64,000 nt of DNA from Coriobacteriaceae bacterium (GCA_019421015.1 JAHZGC010000020.1:1333-65332), one strand, 5' to 3'. Shown: positions 51,181 to 60,396, counted from the stretch's first letter. Program-made: numbers and translations. The notes: generated by a model from the letters alone, not told the origin.

Positions 51181-52191
51181 CTAGTAACCTTTTTTCTCCC
51201 CCGACTTGCGCTTGGAAAGCTCGGCTCTCATGCCGTCGATGACGTGCTCGGGGTCGCGGCGGATTTCCTGGAGCATCAGGTCGATGGCCTGCTGGGAGTA
51301 TCCCCAGCTGGGCTGCTCACCGCCAAGGGACAGGTTGTACGAGTAGGCGTCGTTGCCCTTCATGTTGTAGAAGTCGACGAAGATGCCAAAGTGGAACGTG
51401 TTGAACTCCTTCGGCTCGCCCTTCACCAGGGGCGTGATTCCCTCCTTGCTGAGCTTGCGCCGGATGAAGTCCGTGCCCTTCTTCGTGCGGTACGTGTATT
51501 TGTTGATGGGGTCGGTGAGCGAATGAAGGATGGACACGGCGGCATCCGCGTCGCTCGCGATGTGCACGGGGATGCCCTCGCCCTTCTTCTTGGTAAGGCG
51601 TAGCTCGGTGGCGTAACCTATGCCTGCGCCGTCCGGGCGGCTCGCAACAATGGACGAGCCCAACTCGAGCATCTTCTCCACCACTTCGCGCGGATAGCGC
51701 GCCTTTATGACATCGTAGTCCACGTCGCCCCGGCGCACAGACAGGGCCAGGTAATTTTCAGGGATGCGATCGCTTATCTCGATGCCGTGGAGCTCGCGCA
51801 GCTTCTCCTCGTAGAATTTCACACACTCCTGCAGGATGGGGCCGTAGAACAGCTCGTACTCGTCGGTGACGAAGTGTGTACTGGTGTTGCGGAATTCACC
51901 CACGACCTCCATGTTGAGCCGTAGCGGGTCGTTCTCGTTGGTGAACACCTTCTTCAGACAATCGGAGAGCGAGAGCGTGCGATCGCTGTCGGGGTAGTAG
52001 ACGGTCTCGTATCCCATCGTGCGGATGATGTACGCCTTCAGCATCAGCTCCCATGCGTTGCACAGGAAGAAGCAGCACCCCTCGGCGTGGTAGCGAATCG
52101 TGGGGCGGTTGTAGAGCTCGATGGCGAGCAGGAACGCCTCTTGGGATTTGTCGAGCAGTCGCTCGCAGGTTGTGGCCTCGATTTCGTTCAT
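51181..52191 (-). CDS. DUF3644 protein with HEPN-type motif
   Basis: 336 residues. The N-terminal helical region (AIELYNRPTIRYHAEGCCFF, AWELMLKAYIIRTMG) matches DUF3644. It contains RNTSTH (R-x4-H), the HEPN ribonuclease signature, at about residue 101. HEPN proteins often act as RNases in defence or toxin systems. A polar C-terminal domain follows, ending in Lys-rich residues. It stands alone, divergent from the lipase gene with a 55-base gap. Function beyond the domain call is inference. Confidence 0.8.
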   Translation of the reverse strand: MNEIEATTCERLLDKSQEAFLLAIELYNRPTIRYHAEGCCFFLCNAWELMLKAYIIRTMGYETVYYPDSDRTLSLSDCLKKVFTNENDPLRLNMEVVGEFRNTSTHFVTDEYELFYGPILQECVKFYEEKLRELHGIEISDRIPENYLALSVRRGDVDYDVIKARYPREVVEKMLELGSSIVASRPDGAGIGYATELRLTKKKGEGIPVHIASDADAAVSILHSLTDPINKYTYRTKKGTDFIRRKLSKEGITPLVKGEPKEFNTFHFGIFVDFYNMKGNDAYSYNLSLGGEQPSWGYSQQAIDLMLQEIRRDPEHVIDGMRAELSKRKSGEKKGY

Positions 52192-52246
52192 GGCGTCCTT
52201 TCTGTGGCCGGGTCGACATTATCTCACCATCGGCGCCACCACGACA

Positions 52247-53233
52247 ATGTCGCCAATTGTCAATGCACCAGCCCCAGTTTGCTTCGATCCCGCCCAAACC
52301 GACGCGCTCGTTCTGCACTATGATGCCCTTGCGCGCGCCCGCACCCATGCCGTAGCCCAGAAGCCCCTCCCTCGGAGGCGTTCCATGCCCATCCGCCTGC
52401 ATCGCTGCACCGTGCAGCACGCCATCGCGCCCTCCCCCGAGCACGACGTGCCCCTGCTGGTGGTCAAACCCACCGCAAGCGGCGCGCGGCCGCCGACGCA
52501 GACGCCCGGCATCCTGTGGATCCACGGAGGCGGCTACGTGACGGGCATGCCTCAGATGGTCTTCATATCGCGCGCCCTGCGGCTGGTGCAGCGCTACGGC
52601 GCAGTGGTCGTCTCGCCTGCCTACCGCCTGGCCCCCAAGCACCCCTACCCCGCCGCCCTCCACGACTGCTACGCCGCCCTGCGCCACCTGGTGGACCACG
52701 CCGACGAGCTGGGCATCAACAGCAGCCAGATCATGGTGGGCGGCGAGAGTGCTGGGGGCGGCCTGACGGCGGCGCTGTGCCTCTACGCCCGCGACAGGGG
52801 CGAGGTCGCCGTTGCCTACCAAATGCCGCTCTACCCCATGATCGACGACCGAGACACGGCGTCGTCGCGCAACAACCACGCCCCGGTGTGGAACACCCGC
52901 AGGAACCACCGGGCCTGGAAAGCCTACCTGGGCGACCTCTGGGAAACCGACGCCGTGCCTCCCTACGCCGCGCCCGCCCGGGCCACGAGCCTCGCCGGGC
53001 TGCCGCCGGCCTACACCTTTGTGGGCGACATCGAGCCCTTCTACTGCGAGACCCTTGCTTACGTGGAGCGCCTTCGCGAAGCCGGCGTCGAGGCGGCGGT
53101 GGACGTTTACGCCGGGTGCTTCCACGCCTTCGACATGCTGCTGCCATTCAAACGGGTGAGCAGGCGGGCGATCGCCGCGTTCGAGGAGCGCTACCGCTAC
53201 GCCGCCGCGCACTACTTCGCGCCGCAGCCGTGA
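52247..53233 (+). CDS. HSL-family alpha/beta hydrolase (esterase)
   Basis: 328 residues. Oxyanion motif IHGGGYVTG, nucleophile elbow GGESAGGG, acid in GDIEPFY and His in GCFHAFDM: the hormone-sensitive-lipase group of carboxylesterases. It is cytosolic, with no signal peptide. The ATG at 52247 gives MSPIVNAPAP; its ribosome site is weak, so the start is uncertain within a few dozen bases. Confidence 0.88.
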   Translation: MSPIVNAPAPVCFDPAQTDALVLHYDALARARTHAVAQKPLPRRRSMPIRLHRCTVQHAIAPSPEHDVPLLVVKPTASGARPPTQTPGILWIHGGGYVTGMPQMVFISRALRLVQRYGAVVVSPAYRLAPKHPYPAALHDCYAALRHLVDHADELGINSSQIMVGGESAGGGLTAALCLYARDRGEVAVAYQMPLYPMIDDRDTASSRNNHAPVWNTRRNHRAWKAYLGDLWETDAVPPYAAPARATSLAGLPPAYTFVGDIEPFYCETLAYVERLREAGVEAAVDVYAGCFHAFDMLLPFKRVSRRAIAAFEERYRYAAAHYFAPQP

Positions 53234-53329
53234 ATCGCGTGCCAAACTGTCTACAATAGCCTCACCTACTTTGCAATCCTGCGCTGCACCCAAAAACCCA
53301 TCCACCCGCAGCGCCCCACGGGAGGCCCC

Positions 53330-54613
53330 ATGGAATCAAGAGCATCCACCGCGTCGGCGCGCCGCATAGGCCGCCACGCCCTAGGCATCGGTCTGTGCTG
53401 GACCTGGATGGTGATCTTTCTCTCGCGCTGGCCCCTCTCCCAGGGCCTCGGGCCGTCTTCGGACGTTTCGCACTACCTGGTCTACTATTGCGCCCTCGGC
53501 ATCCTCTACGTGGGTGCCTTCATAGCCTTGCGCACCACCGACCGGTTGCCGCGCAAGGCCCTCGGTGGCGCATGCACGATCACGGGCGTGCTGCCCGTCG
53601 TTATCTGGGCAGTCTCCTTAGTGTTTCCCACCAGCCCCCTGTCCTCCCTGCTCATGCTGGCAGCGCTCTGTGCGGGGCAGCTCTCTATGGTGCTCCTCCA
53701 GTTCGTCTCCCTTATCAGCTTACGCGGTAAGGTATCCTCGTTTGGCGCCCTGGCAGCCGTGACAGCGCTCGCCTACCTTGGCGGAGGGCTGCTCACCTAT
53801 CCGCTTACGGCCCTGGCAGGCCCGTGCACGGCAGCCCTGTCCCTCCTGGCACCCGCCGCTTTCCTATGCCTGCGCGACCTGCTGCCGACGGCCCGTATCC
53901 GCGAGCCCCTCCAGAAGACCCCCGCCAAAGACCGCGCATCCCTCGCCGCGAGCGTGGTCGTGTTCTCGGGCGCCATAGGCGTCCTCACCTCCGTGGGCCT
54001 TGGGCGCTTCGGCGACGTGGGCGAGCTCCCCACCATGTTCATGCAGGCCGTGCTCACCTCGCTCATCGTGCTCTTTCTCGTAGAGGCCGACCGTGCCCGC
54101 CTGTTCCACACTCTCTCGCTGGTCCTTGGGCAGCACGTCGTGACCAAGGCCGTCAACATCGCCTACTACGCCGCCCCCAGCAGCTGGCTCGAACCCCTGG
54201 GCAGTGGCGTTGCCCTTATCGTGGTCTGCCTGGCGATCTGCGGGGCCGTCGCGTTGCTCTACCTCACCGGGACCTATAGGCTCATGGCCCCCGCCCCCGC
54301 CGCGGCCGCGCCCACCCCCGACGCCGTCGAGGAGGTCGGCAGCCGCCACGGCCTCACGCCGCGCGAGACCGAGATCCTGCGCCTGCTATCGGAAGGCCGC
54401 AGCCTCCCCTACATTCAGGATGCCCTCTCCATAGCGGGCGGGACGGCGCGCACCCACGCCGGCAACATATACAAGAAGCTCGGCGTGCACAACCGCCAAG
54501 AGCTCATAAGCCTGGTGGAGAAGACCCGGCGATCTGGGCGTGCCGACGACCACGCCACCAGCCCCGAGCTGCCCAAACGTTCTTCCTCAGACGTTTCTTC
54601 TGAGGATCTCTGA
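53330..54613 (+). CDS. LuxR-family regulator with membrane domain
   Basis: 427 residues. About ten to twelve hydrophobic helices, then LuxR HTH (GLTPRETEILRLLSEGRSLP, ARTHAGNIYKKLGVHNRQEL) and a short Ser-rich tail. ATG after ACGGGAGGCCCC; a TACAAT box at about 53251. It lies directly upstream of and co-oriented with the FMN-type reductase, unlike the divergent LuxR pairs elsewhere in the window. Confidence 0.88.
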   Translation: MESRASTASARRIGRHALGIGLCWTWMVIFLSRWPLSQGLGPSSDVSHYLVYYCALGILYVGAFIALRTTDRLPRKALGGACTITGVLPVVIWAVSLVFPTSPLSSLLMLAALCAGQLSMVLLQFVSLISLRGKVSSFGALAAVTALAYLGGGLLTYPLTALAGPCTAALSLLAPAAFLCLRDLLPTARIREPLQKTPAKDRASLAASVVVFSGAIGVLTSVGLGRFGDVGELPTMFMQAVLTSLIVLFLVEADRARLFHTLSLVLGQHVVTKAVNIAYYAAPSSWLEPLGSGVALIVVCLAICGAVALLYLTGTYRLMAPAPAAAAPTPDAVEEVGSRHGLTPRETEILRLLSEGRSLPYIQDALSIAGGTARTHAGNIYKKLGVHNRQELISLVEKTRRSGRADDHATSPELPKRSSSDVSSEDL

Positions 54614-54739
54614 ACCGGGCGTCCACCCACGATACGGGGTTTTGTCTGATGTACGCGACGGCCCGGCCGTGCTTGGATGGTCGGCGTACCGGCGCCCTGC
54701 CCCGCAGAGGCGCCATCTCATCGGACAAAGGGGATACAG

Positions 54740-56569
54740 ATGGAACTCACCCGCAGGAACTTCTTGGCCGTCGCCGGGGCCGCGGCAGGCGGCATGGGCC
54801 TCGCGGCGCTGCCCGCACAAGGCACCCGCGCCTTGGCCGACGAAGGAGAGCCCGCGCCGCGCGTCTACGAGGGGACGGCACAGGGGCTCAGGGGCGAGCT
54901 GACCGCCCACATAGCCCTGGCCGACGACGGCTCCATCGCCGGCGTCTCCGTGGTCTCCACCGAAGACAGCCCGTTCATCAGCGACGCGGCCATCGCGCAG
55001 GTGTGTTCCGCCATGATCGAGCTCCAGTCCCTCGACGTGGACACGGCGAGCGGCGCCACCTTCACCAGCCTCGGCATCATGGCCGCGGCCCGAAACGCCC
55101 TGGAGTCGGCCGGCGTCGACACCTCCCGCTATGCAGCAGACCCCGTCGAGGACTCCGTCGCCGACGACGTGCCCTGCGACGTGCTGGTCATCGGCGGCGG
55201 CCTCTCGGGCCTGGCCGCCGCTGCAACCGCCCGCGCCAACAGCGATCTGTCGGTAATGCTCGTGGACCAGCTGGCCTACACCGGCGGCTGCGTGCGCGTC
55301 TCCGACACCATGTTCATCTCCTTCAACGGCACGCGCCACAACCTGGTCGCGGAGAAGGAGACCCCCACCGACGACGTGATCGCCTTTGCCCAGGAGAACG
55401 ACGCCAACGGCTACCTCAACGAGGCGCTGTTCAGGTCGGTTCTAGACGCCGTGCCCAACGCCGTGCAGCTGCTCACCGACCGCGGCCTCTATCTGCCGGC
55501 GTCCGACGCCCGCGCCGGCGTGATCATCGGAACCGTGGAAGGCGCCTCCTGGACCGTGCACGACCCGACCACCGGCCTGTGCGCGGGAACTGCCGGCGGC
55601 CCCTACGTGTCCCAGTCCCTCGAAGACATCGGGCGCAACGTGGGCGTCGAGTTCCGCAAGAGCACCCGCGTAGAGGGAATCGACGTCGAAGACGGCAGCG
55701 TCACGGGCGTCCGCGTTCGTGACCTGGTCAAGCACGCGAGCTACACCATCCGACCGCGCGTCGTGGTGCTCGCCACCGGCTGCATAGGCGCCAGCGACGA
55801 GCGCATGGCGGCCTACGCCCCGTCGGCCGAGGGCACCGTGCACGTGGGCTGTGCCGGCACCAACGGCGACGGCATCGTCTGGGCCGAGGAGCTGGGCGGC
55901 GTCGTGCTCGACGGCAAGGTGCACTACCAGCCCGTCCCCAACAACCGGCTGGGGCAGTACACGGTCGTCAACGACCTGCACAACCAGGGCCGCTACGTCA
56001 TGGTCAACCTCGAGGGCAAGAGGTTCTTCAACGAGGCGACCGTGAGCCGCGCCGTGGCGAACACCACCTACCGCGCCCAGCCGGAGAACAAGGTCTTCGG
56101 CATCGTGAGCGGCGAGGAGGCTGCCGCTTGGCAGGAGGCCCTGGACTACGGCATCGCCCACGGCGTCGTTTGGAAGGCGGACGACCTGGCCGCCCTGGCC
56201 GAGGCCTGCGGCATAGACGCCGACGCCTTTGTCGAGACCATCGAGGCCTACCAGGCTGCCTACGCCGCCGGCGAGGGAACCGACTTCGACACCGCCCACG
56301 ATCAGATGGTCGAAGTGGCCGAGACAGGCCCTTACTACGCCTTCGTGATGCAGACGGCCTACAACCTGGCCGACATCGGCATCAAGGTGGACGAGGAGAT
56401 GCGCCCCGTGAGCGCCCAGGACGAGCCCCTCGCCCACAACCTCATGGCCACCGGCTCGCTGATCGTCTCGAACTACGGCATCATGACCGGCGGATTCTCG
56501 CACATGATGGCCCTCACGAGCGGCTGGCTCGCCGGCAGCAAGGTGCGCGAGGAGTTGGCCGGCGCGTAG
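54740..56569 (+). CDS. Tat-exported FAD reductase with covalent-FMN domain
   Basis: 609 residues. Tat signal LTRRNFLAVAGAAAGGMG. Residues 40-130 form an FMN-binding domain with the flavinylation motif ASGATFTS (Thr or Ser modified by ApbE-type transferase). Then Rossmann motif VLVIGGGLSGLAAAATA, GGCVRVSDTMFISFNG, active-site region GKRFFNEATVSRAV and C-terminal HNLMATGSLIVSNYGIMTGG. This is the urocanate-reductase-like layout, with electrons passing through the FMN; the substrate is not determined. No apbE lies in the window. Follows its LuxR gene. Confidence 0.9.
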   Translation: MELTRRNFLAVAGAAAGGMGLAALPAQGTRALADEGEPAPRVYEGTAQGLRGELTAHIALADDGSIAGVSVVSTEDSPFISDAAIAQVCSAMIELQSLDVDTASGATFTSLGIMAAARNALESAGVDTSRYAADPVEDSVADDVPCDVLVIGGGLSGLAAAATARANSDLSVMLVDQLAYTGGCVRVSDTMFISFNGTRHNLVAEKETPTDDVIAFAQENDANGYLNEALFRSVLDAVPNAVQLLTDRGLYLPASDARAGVIIGTVEGASWTVHDPTTGLCAGTAGGPYVSQSLEDIGRNVGVEFRKSTRVEGIDVEDGSVTGVRVRDLVKHASYTIRPRVVVLATGCIGASDERMAAYAPSAEGTVHVGCAGTNGDGIVWAEELGGVVLDGKVHYQPVPNNRLGQYTVVNDLHNQGRYVMVNLEGKRFFNEATVSRAVANTTYRAQPENKVFGIVSGEEAAAWQEALDYGIAHGVVWKADDLAALAEACGIDADAFVETIEAYQAAYAAGEGTDFDTAHDQMVEVAETGPYYAFVMQTAYNLADIGIKVDEEMRPVSAQDEPLAHNLMATGSLIVSNYGIMTGGFSHMMALTSGWLAGSKVREELAGA

Positions 56570-56688
56570 AGCCGTCGGTGTCTAAGGCAATCCAAAAAAA
56601 TGCTGCCGCGGCGTTGTGCTCGGGTTTCTGCACCTCGAACGCAACGCCGCCCTTGCGCACCCTGTGGAAGCAAAACCTTGGGGTCGCT

Positions 56689-56931
56689 CTAAGGAACATC
56701 GGCGTAAGCAAGCTCTTTGAGCTCTTCGTAGGAAATCTCCGGCACGCCGCTCGGCCATGGAATCCCAGCGGCAAGATAGGCGTCCTGAACCAGCGTGGAT
56801 CCCCTTGCTATCGCCTGCGCCCGGCGGCTTCTTTCTTCGGCCGTTGGACCTTCGCGAGGTTCAGAGCTCAATGGGACGCAACCGTTGTCCTGCATAGAAA
56901 CCAGCAGGGACGCCGTGGTTGGACCGACCAT
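56689..56931 (-). CDS. Small hypothetical protein (80 aa)
   Basis: ATG after GAGAGGAGAAACTT, a strong ribosome site. The 80 residues have a Glu/Arg-rich helical centre (TAEERSRRAQAIARG) and a C-terminal VPEISYEELKELAYADVP. It could be the antitoxin-like partner of a lost toxin or an element remnant, but no domain is recognised. It lies in the gap before the Fic operator, on the opposite strand. Confidence 0.5.
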   Translation of the reverse strand: MVGPTTASLLVSMQDNGCVPLSSEPREGPTAEERSRRAQAIARGSTLVQDAYLAAGIPWPSGVPEISYEELKELAYADVP

Positions 56932-57083
56932 AAGTTTCTCCTCTCGCGCCCCCATGAATGTCCAGATTGTATCCCATACGAACTCGGGCCATAAATTGCA
57001 TAAGGCATTGTGGCGCGGCCATCCGCCGGCAGCCAAGTATGCGCCCCCACTCCGGTGAGCCCCAGCCCTCAAGAGATTTAGCG

Positions 57084-57162
57084 AATAACCTTGACCGAGA
57101 GCGACCGTAAGTCAAGGTTATTCTATAACCTTGACTTAGCAACCCACACGGTCAAGGTTTTG
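57084..57162. promoter_or_regulatory. Four-half-site operator upstream of fic
   Basis: AAGTCAAGGTTAT (57109-57121), TCT, ATAACCTTGACTT (57125-57137) is a perfect 13-base dyad. It is flanked by AATAACCTTGACC (57084-57096) and GGTCAAGGTTTTG (57150-57162), which are inverted to each other. Four copies of the AAGGTT half-site therefore nest symmetrically. Probably bound by the winged helix at the C-terminus of the Fic protein. Confidence 0.7.
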
Positions 57163-57181
57163 CGAAGGGAGAATGTTCGCC

Positions 57182-58441
57182 ATGGGCACACTGCACGAAG
57201 CCTACTGGGCGTCAACGGGATACGGTTCCTCTCGCCGCCAAAGGCAGAGTGGAACCTACCGCTGGTTTCTCCCCAGCAGAATCGCGGACTCCAACCCGAC
57301 CCTGAGCTTCTCGACGGTGGCCCTGGTCACGGCGGCAAGCGAACGCATCTCGCAAGCCCCGGAAGACCACCGGGTGTATACCGACGGAATCACCCGGATG
57401 CTCCTCAGGTCAGAGGCCGTGGGATCTTCTCACATCGAAGGCCTGGTCATCAGCTCAAAACGCCTGCTCCGAGCAGAGCTGCACGACCTCGAACCCGATA
57501 ATGTGCGCTACGACGCAAGCGCGGCAGCGGTTCTCGGCAATATCCACGCGATGGAAAAGGCCCGGGAGCTAGCCCAAGAGACGGCAACGTTCGATGTGGA
57601 TGTACTGAAGCGCGTCCACGCCGAGCTGTGCCGCGGCACAGAGATCGAACCGTACGGAGGCGTCGTGAGAACCACCCAGAACTGGGTGGGCGGCAGTAGC
57701 TACAACCCCCTCTCCGCAGAATACGTGCCACCGGCTCCCGAGGAAGTCGAGGGGTTGCTCGAAGACCTCGCGGTCTATATCAACCGAGATGATGTGCCCG
57801 CCATAATTCAGGCAGCCGTTGCCCACGCCCAGTTCGAATCGATCCACCCCTTTGCCGACGGAAACGGCCGCTGCGGACGAGCCCTTATCCAGATTGTGCT
57901 GCAACGCCGGGGAATCCCGGTCAGCTCCATACCGCCGATTTCGCTAGCGCTCGCCACCGCAAAGGGCGACTACCTGCAAGCCCTCGGCGCATTCCAGCAT
58001 TGCCTCTCCCCCGAAGAGGAGGCTGCCGCCCTGGACGGTTGGGTGTCCGTGTTCTGCGAGTGCGCCCTTTTGGCCTGCGACGACATGGACGATATTCGAC
58101 GTGACCTGCGTACCATCAGAACCCGATGGGAGGAGAGGCTCGGCGGTGTCCGGCGTGGGTCGGCCGTGAACCTCATGCTCGACGAGATGCAGGCGATGCC
58201 CTACTTTACCTGCGAGACCATGGAAAAAGCCATCGGACGCAGCAAGCAGGCGGTTGCCCTGGCCGTCACCAAGCTGTTGGAATGCGGCGTGATCGCGCAG
58301 ACGAACAAGGGAAAGCGCCGGAGGGTGTTCGAGTGTCCCGACATCCTGGAGGAGTTCAACCTGGTGGAGCGGCGCTTAGCAAGCCCCGCCAGGGACACGT
58401 CCTCCTGCCGCCCAAACCGCCCTGTGCCGGCACGCGGGTAA
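57182..58441 (+). CDS. Fic-family AMP-transferase with winged helix
   Basis: 419 residues. Fic core HPFADGNGRCGR (full HPFx[D/E]GNGRxxR), which transfers AMP from ATP to protein hydroxyls. The N-terminal inhibitory helix motif SSHIEG lies before it in the same chain (class II autoinhibited). The C-terminal 90 residues form a winged helix (TMEKAIGRSKQAVALAVTKL), suited to autoregulation at the operator just upstream. ATG at 57182 is ten bases after GGGAG; an ATG at 57173 is too close to it. Confidence 0.88.
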   Translation: MGTLHEAYWASTGYGSSRRQRQSGTYRWFLPSRIADSNPTLSFSTVALVTAASERISQAPEDHRVYTDGITRMLLRSEAVGSSHIEGLVISSKRLLRAELHDLEPDNVRYDASAAAVLGNIHAMEKARELAQETATFDVDVLKRVHAELCRGTEIEPYGGVVRTTQNWVGGSSYNPLSAEYVPPAPEEVEGLLEDLAVYINRDDVPAIIQAAVAHAQFESIHPFADGNGRCGRALIQIVLQRRGIPVSSIPPISLALATAKGDYLQALGAFQHCLSPEEEAAALDGWVSVFCECALLACDDMDDIRRDLRTIRTRWEERLGGVRRGSAVNLMLDEMQAMPYFTCETMEKAIGRSKQAVALAVTKLLECGVIAQTNKGKRRRVFECPDILEEFNLVERRLASPARDTSSCRPNRPVPARG

Positions 58442-58456
58442 CAGACGTCCCTGCGT

Positions 58457-59245
58457 CTACTTCCCGGTCTCGTTCGCCTCCATGATCTGCCTCGGCGTCA
58501 CATGCTCGTTGCGGAAGCGTGCCTTGGGGTTGACCTCGCCCATGGGCAGCGAGATGGCCCCGTGGGGGCAGGCCTGGATGCAGCCCAGGCAGGCGTTGCA
58601 GCCCTGGCCCGCCAGCGCGTCGCGCACCGCGCGGCCGTCCTCCACGCGGATGCAGCCCGCCGGGCACACGCGTCCGCAGATGCGGCAGCCCACGCAGGCG
58701 TTCCGGTCGATGGAGAGGAACCCTCCCAGGTCCTGCGGCTCAAAGCGGATGCCTCGGCTCATGAACTGCTCGTGGGCCTCGCGGTCGGCGTCGCTCACCG
58801 GCTCGATCCAATGCCTGCGCGCCGCGACGTCGGCCTTGATGCGCGCGATGTTCTCGTCGATATGCTTCTGGGGAATACGGGCGCGCTGCTCGTCCATGTC
58901 GAAGTTGGGCAGCCAGTTGTCCACCATGAGCAGGGTCGAGATATAGGCGGCCTCGGCGCCCGCGGCGCGCATCTGCTCCTGAGCGAGCTCGACGGCGTTG
59001 GCGTGGCGGCACCCGTAGGTGGGGACGAGGTAGAGGTACGGCGTGTCGAACGTCGCGCGCTCCACAAACTGGCGCACCATGTAGGGCATCATATGGCCGT
59101 AGATGGGATACACGATACCGATGGCGTCGTCGGCAAAGGCGAGCTCCCCCTCCCGGCGCATCTGCCGGGGAATGCTGCGGACGTCGTCATCGAGCTGCTC
59201 GGCGACGTAGCGGCAGTTGCCCGTCGCGGTAAAGTAAAAGATCAT
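58457..59245 (-). CDS. EFR1-type flavodoxin-ferredoxin protein
   Basis: 262 residues. N-terminal flavodoxin-like fold with FMN loop FYFTATGNCRYVA, FADDAIGIVYPIYGHMMPYM; C-terminal two four-Cys clusters CVGCRICGRVCPAGC and CNACLGCIQACPHG. The fusion is widespread in strict anaerobes and shuttles electrons. ATG after GAGAGGCAACCG. It faces the Fic gene convergently. Confidence 0.9.
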   Translation of the reverse strand: MIFYFTATGNCRYVAEQLDDDVRSIPRQMRREGELAFADDAIGIVYPIYGHMMPYMVRQFVERATFDTPYLYLVPTYGCRHANAVELAQEQMRAAGAEAAYISTLLMVDNWLPNFDMDEQRARIPQKHIDENIARIKADVAARRHWIEPVSDADREAHEQFMSRGIRFEPQDLGGFLSIDRNACVGCRICGRVCPAGCIRVEDGRAVRDALAGQGCNACLGCIQACPHGAISLPMGEVNPKARFRNEHVTPRQIMEANETGK

Positions 59246-59608
59246 CGGTTGCCTCTCCTCATTCGTACATCGATTGCTGGCGGACGCATTGCTGATGGAC
59301 GTGGACAAAACCACGGCTTTCTCGACCAATCGGGCCTTCCAGAGGTGGCCGGTGGACAAGATCGGGACTTTCTAGACCGCCCCAACCCCCTTGCACACCA
59401 TGGCTCGACGAAGGCAACCTATCTACCTGCGGGTTTTCCCGTGGTCCTCCGGACCTCCTGGCAAATCGGTCGAGAAAGTCGCAATCTCGTCCAGGGGACC
59501 CGCCGAGACAGGCCAATTGGTCGAGAAAGTCGCGGTTCCGTCCACGGACGACCCGGCCTGCGACCCCCGGCCGTCCACCCGCTCAGCCATCCCCGCCCTC
59601 ACGCGCCC
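59246..59608. other. Gene-free interval holding repeat array B
   Basis: 363 bases between two minus-strand redox genes. Apart from the array at 59301-59546 no other structure is recognised. The promoter of the EFR1 gene must lie in the left part. Confidence 0.6.
59301..59546. repeat. 51-bp-period repeat array B with central orientation flip
   Basis: Four copies of the array A motif. Two are on the minus strand (59301-59333, 59352-59384) and two on the plus strand (59464-59495, 59515-59546), each pair exactly 51 bp apart. The spacer between the plus copies shares GGGGACC and GCCGAGA with a spacer of array A, so the arrays are related as wholes and not only in the motif. Confidence 0.8.
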
Positions 59609-60346
59609 CTACAGCTCCAGGCTGTCCACCCATGAGCGGACGTCCTCCTCACCCACGCTGGCCGAGAACCGCACGCCGTCCCGCCAGTCGCCCATGCCAG
59701 CAAGGGCGGCGAGGTCGGAGGCGCTCTCGCCCAGCGGCGAGGCGGCCGAGGTGCAGAACGGGATCACGTCTTTGCCCGTAAAGTCGTTGCCGGTCACAAA
59801 GCCGTCGAGCACCCACGAAGCGTGCTGCCACCAGATGGGGTAACCCACCAGCACGGTGTCGTAGCCGGCAAAGTCCTCGGGGGTCACGACCTCGGGCTCC
59901 ACCGAGCGATTGGGGTCGTCGTGCTCGCGACAGACGCGGCTCGACTCGTCGTTGTAGTTGAGGTCGTCGCTCGTGTAGGGCTCGATCGGGGTGATGACAA
60001 AGGTGTCGGCCCCCAGCTGCTCGGCGGCGAGTTGTGCCACCCGCTCGGTGTGGCCCGTACCCGAGAAGTAGGCCACGAGCACGCGGGGCATCTTGTCCTT
60101 CCCGCCGTCGGCGTCAGCCGTAGTAGGAGCCTGGGCCGAGCCGTTCGCGGAAGCCGGATCCTTCCCCACGGAGGTGCCGGCAGACCCGTCGCCCTTCTCC
60201 GACCCTTGCCCCGTCGCGGTTCCAGGCGTTCCCGTAGACGAGCTGCAGCCTGCCAGGGCCACCTGCGCCGGGAGCGCGCAGGCCGCGACAAAGGCCAGCT
60301 TGACCAGCGACCGCCGCGACAAAACGTTTGTAGCTTCGATATCCAT
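59609..60346 (-). CDS. Exported flavodoxin lipoprotein
   Basis: 245 residues. Twin-arginine-like LSRRSLVKLAF, hydrophobic stretch and lipobox LAGC, then a Gly/Ser-rich linker and flavodoxin domain (FMN loop YFSGTGHTERVAQL, VLVGYPIWWQHASW). It should be a lipid-anchored, surface-facing electron carrier, a plausible donor for the exported flavoproteins, though no pairing is proven. ATG after GGGGAGAAGCCC. Confidence 0.88.
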   Translation of the reverse strand: MDIEATNVLSRRSLVKLAFVAACALPAQVALAGCSSSTGTPGTATGQGSEKGDGSAGTSVGKDPASANGSAQAPTTADADGGKDKMPRVLVAYFSGTGHTERVAQLAAEQLGADTFVITPIEPYTSDDLNYNDESSRVCREHDDPNRSVEPEVVTPEDFAGYDTVLVGYPIWWQHASWVLDGFVTGNDFTGKDVIPFCTSAASPLGESASDLAALAGMGDWRDGVRFSASVGEEDVRSWVDSLEL

Positions 60347-60396
60347 GGGCTTCTCCCCTGTTTGATGCTTGTTAGGCACCGGTTGCGCCGGGTCGA

